Origin: an uncultured Sunxiuqinia sp. | Lineage (GTDB): Bacteria; Bacteroidota; Bacteroidia; Bacteroidales; Prolixibacteraceae | Length of the DNA stretch: 64,000 nt | Assembly (NCBI RefSeq): GCF_947495665.1 | Contig: NZ_CANLZV010000003.1 | Location: 62,001 to 126,000 of the forward strand | Direction: 5' to 3' | Notes under the pieces: generated by a model | What the model was told of the DNA's origin: nothing | The model's input: only the letters and a program-made list of their open reading frames with translations | Databases searched by the model: none | Shown here: positions 60,101 through 64,000 of the stretch, piece after piece | Position numbering within the stretch: the first letter of the stretch is position 1 | Layout of the letters: every line of letters starts with the position of its first letter | Made by a program: the position numbers and the translations under genes

Positions 60101-61666
60101 TTATTCTTGATTTGTTCCCGACAAGGGAATAAAACGAGCTGAAAGGTCGGGATCAGCCATGTCCTTATCCAGCGGATACATGGGGCGAATGATGCGTTGA
60201 TAGTCCAACCGTTCCAAGTCCTGGTCAACACCACCTGGCGTAAGCGCAAGCAGCCAGTCGGCCTGCATGTTGTACAATTCAGGAACAAGGTAGCCAATTT
60301 TAACCATCACAATGTCGGCTTCCCTTGGATTTAGTCCAAGTCTTGTAAAGTCGGCTTCGGTATGGTAGGGCTTACGCTTTTTGGTCACAATTACATCGAC
60401 ACTTCCCACGCGCACCACAACTTCAGTTTCGGCATTCTTATCGCCCTGAACAATGGCTTGAACCGTGCCTGAAATGGGCAGTGGCGGTGCGTAACGATCA
60501 TCCACCATAGCTCCAACCGTGCCACTCACTTGCTTGCCTACTCCGGCTTCAAGGGCCTTTTCAATAAAGTCGGGTCCCGGAATGGAAGCATAAATCAGCG
60601 AAGGGCCGTTGGCGGATTTAAACTCCGGCCTTTTCAATACTTCAGTTAAAGTCCAGGTAACATCGCCGGCTCCTCCGGCTGTGGGGTTGTCACCTGAGTC
60701 ACTAATGAAAAATGGTTTCTTTGTGCTTTTGATGGCTTGATCCAGACACTCTTCGAGGTTACCGGTGGGGGCTACAAAAGAAAACTCTTTGCGTACATCC
60801 CAGAAGTGTTGAGCCAGCTTTTCAGCTACTTCTCCAACTTGGTTCTGGTCATCTCCATAAGCCATCACCACTGCGTGGTTACGAGGCTCATCGGCCCAGG
60901 CATAACCAACCCAAATGGCTGCGTCAATGACACCATCTTTTGCTGTTGCCGGAGCTACTTCCTGGTATAGGCTTTTGGCGGGCTCAATACGTGTGCTGGT
61001 TTTTTCTCCGGGCAATAAAATAGGAACAGGAATCCAGGCTTTATAAGCAGGTTTGCCTTTTTCGTTTTCAACCCGGTCAAGCAGGTTCTCCAGTGCCCGT
61101 TGCCGCGACTCCCAGGCATCTTCGTGTGGTGCCATGCGGTAGCAGGTAATCATATCCGAGTTTTCGGCCAAACGCAAAGAGACATTTCCGTGAAGGTCCA
61201 TGGAGGTGGAGATTAGTGTTTCGTAACCGATGACATCGCGGATGCATTGGATAAAATCACCCTCCGGATCATCCAGTCCAACGACGCTCATGGCGCCGTG
61301 AATATCTAAAAAGAGTCCGTCGTAGGGCTTGTTTTTTTCCAGCAGGTCGAGGGTTTGTCCCACCAACGATTCATAGGTTTCGCGGGTAACAGTACCTCCC
61401 GGAAGTGAACGGCTCAGTTTTGTGGGCGACCATTCGGCGCGCTGATAAAGCGAAGAGTCGGAAAAAAACGGGTAATAGGAAAAAATTTCGTCACCTTCCC
61501 AGGTGTGAAAGGCATCTTCGTGGGTTCTTGCCGGGGAAAAGGTGCTTGATTCTATTCCCAGACCGGCAATGGCAATGTGTGGTTTTTTATCCTGGTGGCC
61601 CGATTGACTACAGCCGAAAGTCATGGCAACCAATGATAAAACAATAAGTCTTAATTTTCTTTTCAT
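60101..61666 (-). CDS. M81-family metallopeptidase (MlrC-like) lipoprotein
   Basis: 521 aa. A lipoprotein signal ends at MTFGCSQSG. The M81 N-terminal domain (DUF1485) has IAGLGIESSTFSPARTHEDA (about 33-52), FLDIHGAMSVVGLDDPEGD (about 118-136) and STSMDLHGNVSLRLAENSDM (about 151-170), whose Asp and His residues bind zinc. DSGDNPTAGGAGD (about 320-332) opens the C-terminal MlrC domain. MlrC cleaves linear microcystin fragments; this relative is an envelope protein with unknown natural substrate, so a general small-peptide role is likely. Confidence 0.9.
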   Translation of the reverse strand: MKRKLRLIVLSLVAMTFGCSQSGHQDKKPHIAIAGLGIESSTFSPARTHEDAFHTWEGDEIFSYYPFFSDSSLYQRAEWSPTKLSRSLPGGTVTRETYESLVGQTLDLLEKNKPYDGLFLDIHGAMSVVGLDDPEGDFIQCIRDVIGYETLISTSMDLHGNVSLRLAENSDMITCYRMAPHEDAWESRQRALENLLDRVENEKGKPAYKAWIPVPILLPGEKTSTRIEPAKSLYQEVAPATAKDGVIDAAIWVGYAWADEPRNHAVVMAYGDDQNQVGEVAEKLAQHFWDVRKEFSFVAPTGNLEECLDQAIKSTKKPFFISDSGDNPTAGGAGDVTWTLTEVLKRPEFKSANGPSLIYASIPGPDFIEKALEAGVGKQVSGTVGAMVDDRYAPPLPISGTVQAIVQGDKNAETEVVVRVGSVDVIVTKKRKPYHTEADFTRLGLNPREADIVMVKIGYLVPELYNMQADWLLALTPGGVDQDLERLDYQRIIRPMYPLDKDMADPDLSARFIPLSGTNQE

Positions 61667-62008
61667 ACCAGTGTATTTTCTAAGTGGTTAATACAGAGTC
61701 GGCTGCTGTTCTGAAAAATCGTCACAGGAGAAAGCCGATTTGAAGCACTAATTTAAGCATATTAGGAACCGTTTCATTATTTATTTCGGATGAATTTGGG
61801 AACTATTTTGCAGCCTTGGGCTGTTTGTTTTGGGCCGGCTTTAACCGGGGCTTTTCATTTTCACCAGAATAGCAATTGTATTGCCGTTGAAGGATTATTG
61901 CCTGTAGGTTGTTGGGGAGGTGTTTGCAGAAAAAAAAACATCCTTCAGCAAAAATAAACTGAAGGATGTTTGTCGGCATCTATGGTGGATGACTAAAGCT
62001 TAGTTGGC
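61667..62008 (-). other. Gap between SusD and the M81 gene
   Basis: 342 bp holding the susD terminator at 61936-61971 and presumably the promoter of the M81 gene. No ORF or clear promoter consensus is seen. Confidence 0.6.
61936..61971 (-). terminator. Terminator after the SusC/SusD operon
   Basis: Arms 61936-61948 (AAACATCCTTCAG) and 61959-61971 form a perfect 13-bp stem with an A/T loop, followed on the minus strand by a T run. Confidence 0.85.
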
Positions 62009-63694
62009 TTATTTAGCCCACCACAATTTAGTTGCCTGAATATCCTGCCCTTGCGAGCTTAAAGCTTGCTGCAGGTTGTCGTTGTTGGTGCTGTATGGGC
62101 TTGAGCCATAACGCATGCGTTGTGGATAAGCTCCATTCAAGTTACCCGGACCAAAGATATCAAAGTCACTGATTCCCTCGGCTAGAGATGCCGGGTAGCC
62201 ATTTTTTCGAACAATGGACCAGGCTTCAAAACCTTCGGTGTAGTTGGCCAGCCAGCGTTGGACGACTACTTTTTCCATATCATTAGCTCCATCAAGATTG
62301 GCCATTGGTGAGCTGGCCAGGAAGTCTTCAACGTCGGCTTCTTCCACATCCCAAAGCAAGAGAGCGTGTCGTAGTCCTTCGCGATACAGCGTGTTGGCCG
62401 TTCCGCTGCCATAGCCGAGAAGAACAGCGTGTGCTTGCATAAGGTATGATTCCGCAGTGGTCAGTACTATTTCAGGAGCGATGTCGGCTCCTTCGTTTTT
62501 TGCCTGAATAATATACTGCGCGGGCTTACTGAAAAATTCATAGCGTGCGTAGGAAGGCATTCTGGACCCCATGCGGACTGGTTGGCCTACATAGTAGGTG
62601 TTCTCGGCCATTGAAATGACCGATTCGCCTTGCGCATTGGTGGTTTCTGTAAACTCAGCGCCAGCGTCGGTAAGTGCTGCCAGAATGAAATTTTTGCGTT
62701 TGGCATACAATTCATTCGAGTCGCTTTCGGGTTTGGGAATCGTAATTTCGCTTCCGCCAACAGCGGGTTGAGCATATTTGGAGAGGCGAGGATCTCCATT
62801 TTTCTGAAGGTAATTAATAACCAGATTGCTAACAGTCCAGTCAGAACCTACACCAAAGTTATACCACACATCGCCATAGCAAGAGCTGTTCCATTGGTCA
62901 ATTAGGGCATCTTTCGGAAGCAGGCAGTTGTCTGTTTCATCGCTAAGCAAAGGTTGCGCCATTGCTTCATTGATGGCCTGTTCTGCAAAAGTGGCTCCAC
63001 TGGCACCAAGTGCGCGCAAGGCAACCTTTAGTTTGAGTGTGTTGGCTAGTTTTTTCCACTGTTGCAGGTTCCCTCCATAAAACAGGTCGTTTTCACCCAA
63101 ATCTTCCGTTCCAACCCCGGTGCTGCTTTCGCTGCCAATCAGGTTCATGGCTTCCGTAAGGTCATTGATAATGCCTTGGTAGATGTCGGCCTGGGCGTCG
63201 AACTTGGGTTGCAGAATTTCCAGGTTGCCACTCTCAGAATACGGAACTTGCCCGAAGGTGTCTGTAAATTTTTGGTAAAACATACTTTTCATAATCAGAG
63301 CAGTGGCGTATGTTAGCGGATTTTCCAGGTCACCACCTGGCTCAGTGAGTTGCAGGTAGGTGTTAATGGTACTATTGTATCCTTCAAAATAATCCCAGGC
63401 GGCATCGGTATACCCTGAATTGTAGGTATATCCGAGTTCGTCGGACCACCAGGACCCACTAAACCCGAAGCAGAACATACCGGCATAGCGGTCGGCATGA
63501 ATTAACTGGGCGCGCCAGTAAGGGAACCGGTTGGGTGCAAATAGTTGCACTTGCGTTCCGGTGATGAAGTATTTGGCTGATATTTGATCGCCAAGAATTG
63601 CGTTGGGGTCTTTATTTATTTCCTCAAAATCTGAAGTACATTGAGTCAACCCGAAAACGGCAATTATTGCTATAAGATATCTTGTTAATTTCAT
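62009..63694 (-). CDS. SusD/RagB-family outer membrane lipoprotein (SusD-like 2)
   Basis: 561 aa from ATG at 63694; an ATG three codons upstream (63703) is equally possible. The signal MKLTRYLIAIIAVFGLTQCT has its lipobox Cys at LTQC and is followed by FEEINKDPNAIL, the usual start of SusD-like 2 proteins, then mainly TPR-like helices (YFEGYNSTINTYLQLTEPG, AEARA-type helices near ATALIMKSMFYQKFTDTFGQ). It captures a nutrient at the cell surface and hands it to the SusC porin encoded 19 bp upstream. The substrate cannot be told, since no degradative enzyme is in the same operon within the window. Confidence 0.94.
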   Translation of the reverse strand: MKLTRYLIAIIAVFGLTQCTSDFEEINKDPNAILGDQISAKYFITGTQVQLFAPNRFPYWRAQLIHADRYAGMFCFGFSGSWWSDELGYTYNSGYTDAAWDYFEGYNSTINTYLQLTEPGGDLENPLTYATALIMKSMFYQKFTDTFGQVPYSESGNLEILQPKFDAQADIYQGIINDLTEAMNLIGSESSTGVGTEDLGENDLFYGGNLQQWKKLANTLKLKVALRALGASGATFAEQAINEAMAQPLLSDETDNCLLPKDALIDQWNSSCYGDVWYNFGVGSDWTVSNLVINYLQKNGDPRLSKYAQPAVGGSEITIPKPESDSNELYAKRKNFILAALTDAGAEFTETTNAQGESVISMAENTYYVGQPVRMGSRMPSYARYEFFSKPAQYIIQAKNEGADIAPEIVLTTAESYLMQAHAVLLGYGSGTANTLYREGLRHALLLWDVEEADVEDFLASSPMANLDGANDMEKVVVQRWLANYTEGFEAWSIVRKNGYPASLAEGISDFDIFGPGNLNGAYPQRMRYGSSPYSTNNDNLQQALSSQGQDIQATKLWWAK

Positions 63695-63713
63695 AATCGT
63701 CATTTTTAAAGCT

Positions 63714-64000
63714 TTAGAAATTTAAATTTAGGTTGAAACCAACACTCCGGGCTGTTGGTAGTGGATAGTAAACCAGCCCTTGTGAGTAAGATGAAGTACT
63801 GTAGCTTGACTCCGGGTCAAAGTTGTCCACCTTCTTGTGAATGAAAAACAAGTTGCGGCCAACAACGCCAATGGATGCTTTCTGAATGAATGTATCGGTC
63901 AGCCAGGCGGAGGGCAGGTTCCATACCAGTGAAACTTCTCGCAAGCGAATATTAGTTTGATCGTAGATGTATTCAGAAGTGATGTCGTTTATATTTCCCC
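63714..64000 (-). CDS. SusC/RagA-family TonB-linked outer membrane receptor, C-terminal end
   Basis: Only the last 95 codons are inside the window; the gene continues past 64000. The visible part reads as antiparallel beta strands typical of the end of a TonB-dependent barrel: TNIRLREVSLVWNLPSAWL, ASIGVVGRNLFFIHKKVDNF, DPESSYSTSSYSQGLVYYPL, and a final TARSVGFNLNLNF, which ends in Phe as most outer membrane barrels do. Together with SusD it forms a nutrient uptake complex. No start codon in this window. Confidence 0.92.
   Translation of the reverse strand, partial: GNINDITSEYIYDQTNIRLREVSLVWNLPSAWLTDTFIQKASIGVVGRNLFFIHKKVDNFDPESSYSTSSYSQGLVYYPLPTARSVGFNLNLNF

Noticed and set aside
1-64000. 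tRNA, rRNA, integrase, attachment sites, replication origin
   Set aside because: I looked for the T-loop signature, rRNA segments, recombinases and DnaA-box clusters and found none that I could support.

Overview
The window looks like chromosomal DNA of a member of the Bacteroidota, probably class Bacteroidia (Marinilabiliales/Bacteroidales-like). The evidence is a SusD-like lipoprotein beside the C-terminus of a SusC-type receptor, a standalone MnmD, an arginine cluster built around an N-succinylornithine-type carbamoyltransferase, and genes of the DUF3127, DUF6249 and DUF1015 families. Start codons mostly lack a Shine-Dalgarno sequence, and promoter-like elements fit the TTTG/TAnnTTTG pattern of this phylum. 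I see no rRNA, tRNA, CRISPR array, insertion sequence or prophage. Codon use and gene families look ordinary and vertically inherited.

Layout. 1-6.6 kb: a DUF6249 membrane protein (cut by the window edge), an ECF sigma factor with a probable membrane anti-sigma partner, a TonB-C protein, a NYN/LOTUS protein, a Ca/Na exchanger, a DUF3127 protein, two tandem FKBP isomerases and MnmD. 6.8-13.4 kb: tsaC, trkA-trkH, comEC, ruvX-def. 13.6-25.4 kb: a His-rich exported protein, pncB-pncA NAD salvage, OsmC, ppdK, clpB, two Hpt-like paralogues and gcvT. 25.5-31.8 kb: a 21-bp-periodic repeat that is also a small heptad ORF, a ComB-family phosphatase, serC-serA-DUF1015 and a PAS histidine kinase.

31.9-46.4 kb is the metabolic core. 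carA-carB runs leftward. A rightward series follows: argR, a GNAT acyltransferase, argG, argC, argD, proC, proB, proA, argF', argB, then a strong terminator. Carbamoyl phosphate from CarAB, the (succinylated) glutamate branch and the proline branch therefore sit together, with ArgR encoded at the divergent promoter. The carA leader carries an intrinsic terminator inside a 30-codon ORF that ends 12 nt before carA, which resembles an attenuator. speA at 56-58 kb is the matching arginine-to-agmatine outlet.

46.6-64 kb: a DUF1456 protein, a membrane protein, an exported protein-isoaspartate methyltransferase overlapping a spermidine-synthase-like membrane protein, cydA-cydB, a lipoprotein hydrolase, a cytochrome c/sugar dehydrogenase fusion, speA, a GH125 mannosidase, an M81 peptidase lipoprotein, and SusD with a partial SusC.

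The least explained signals are the 21-bp TGCAGAA array with its perfect 28-bp hairpin (25481-25627), the carAB leader (36280-36441), the palindrome over the argR promoter, an orphan promoter-to-terminator unit that may be a small RNA (20172-20272), and the Hpt pair in which one copy has lost its histidine.
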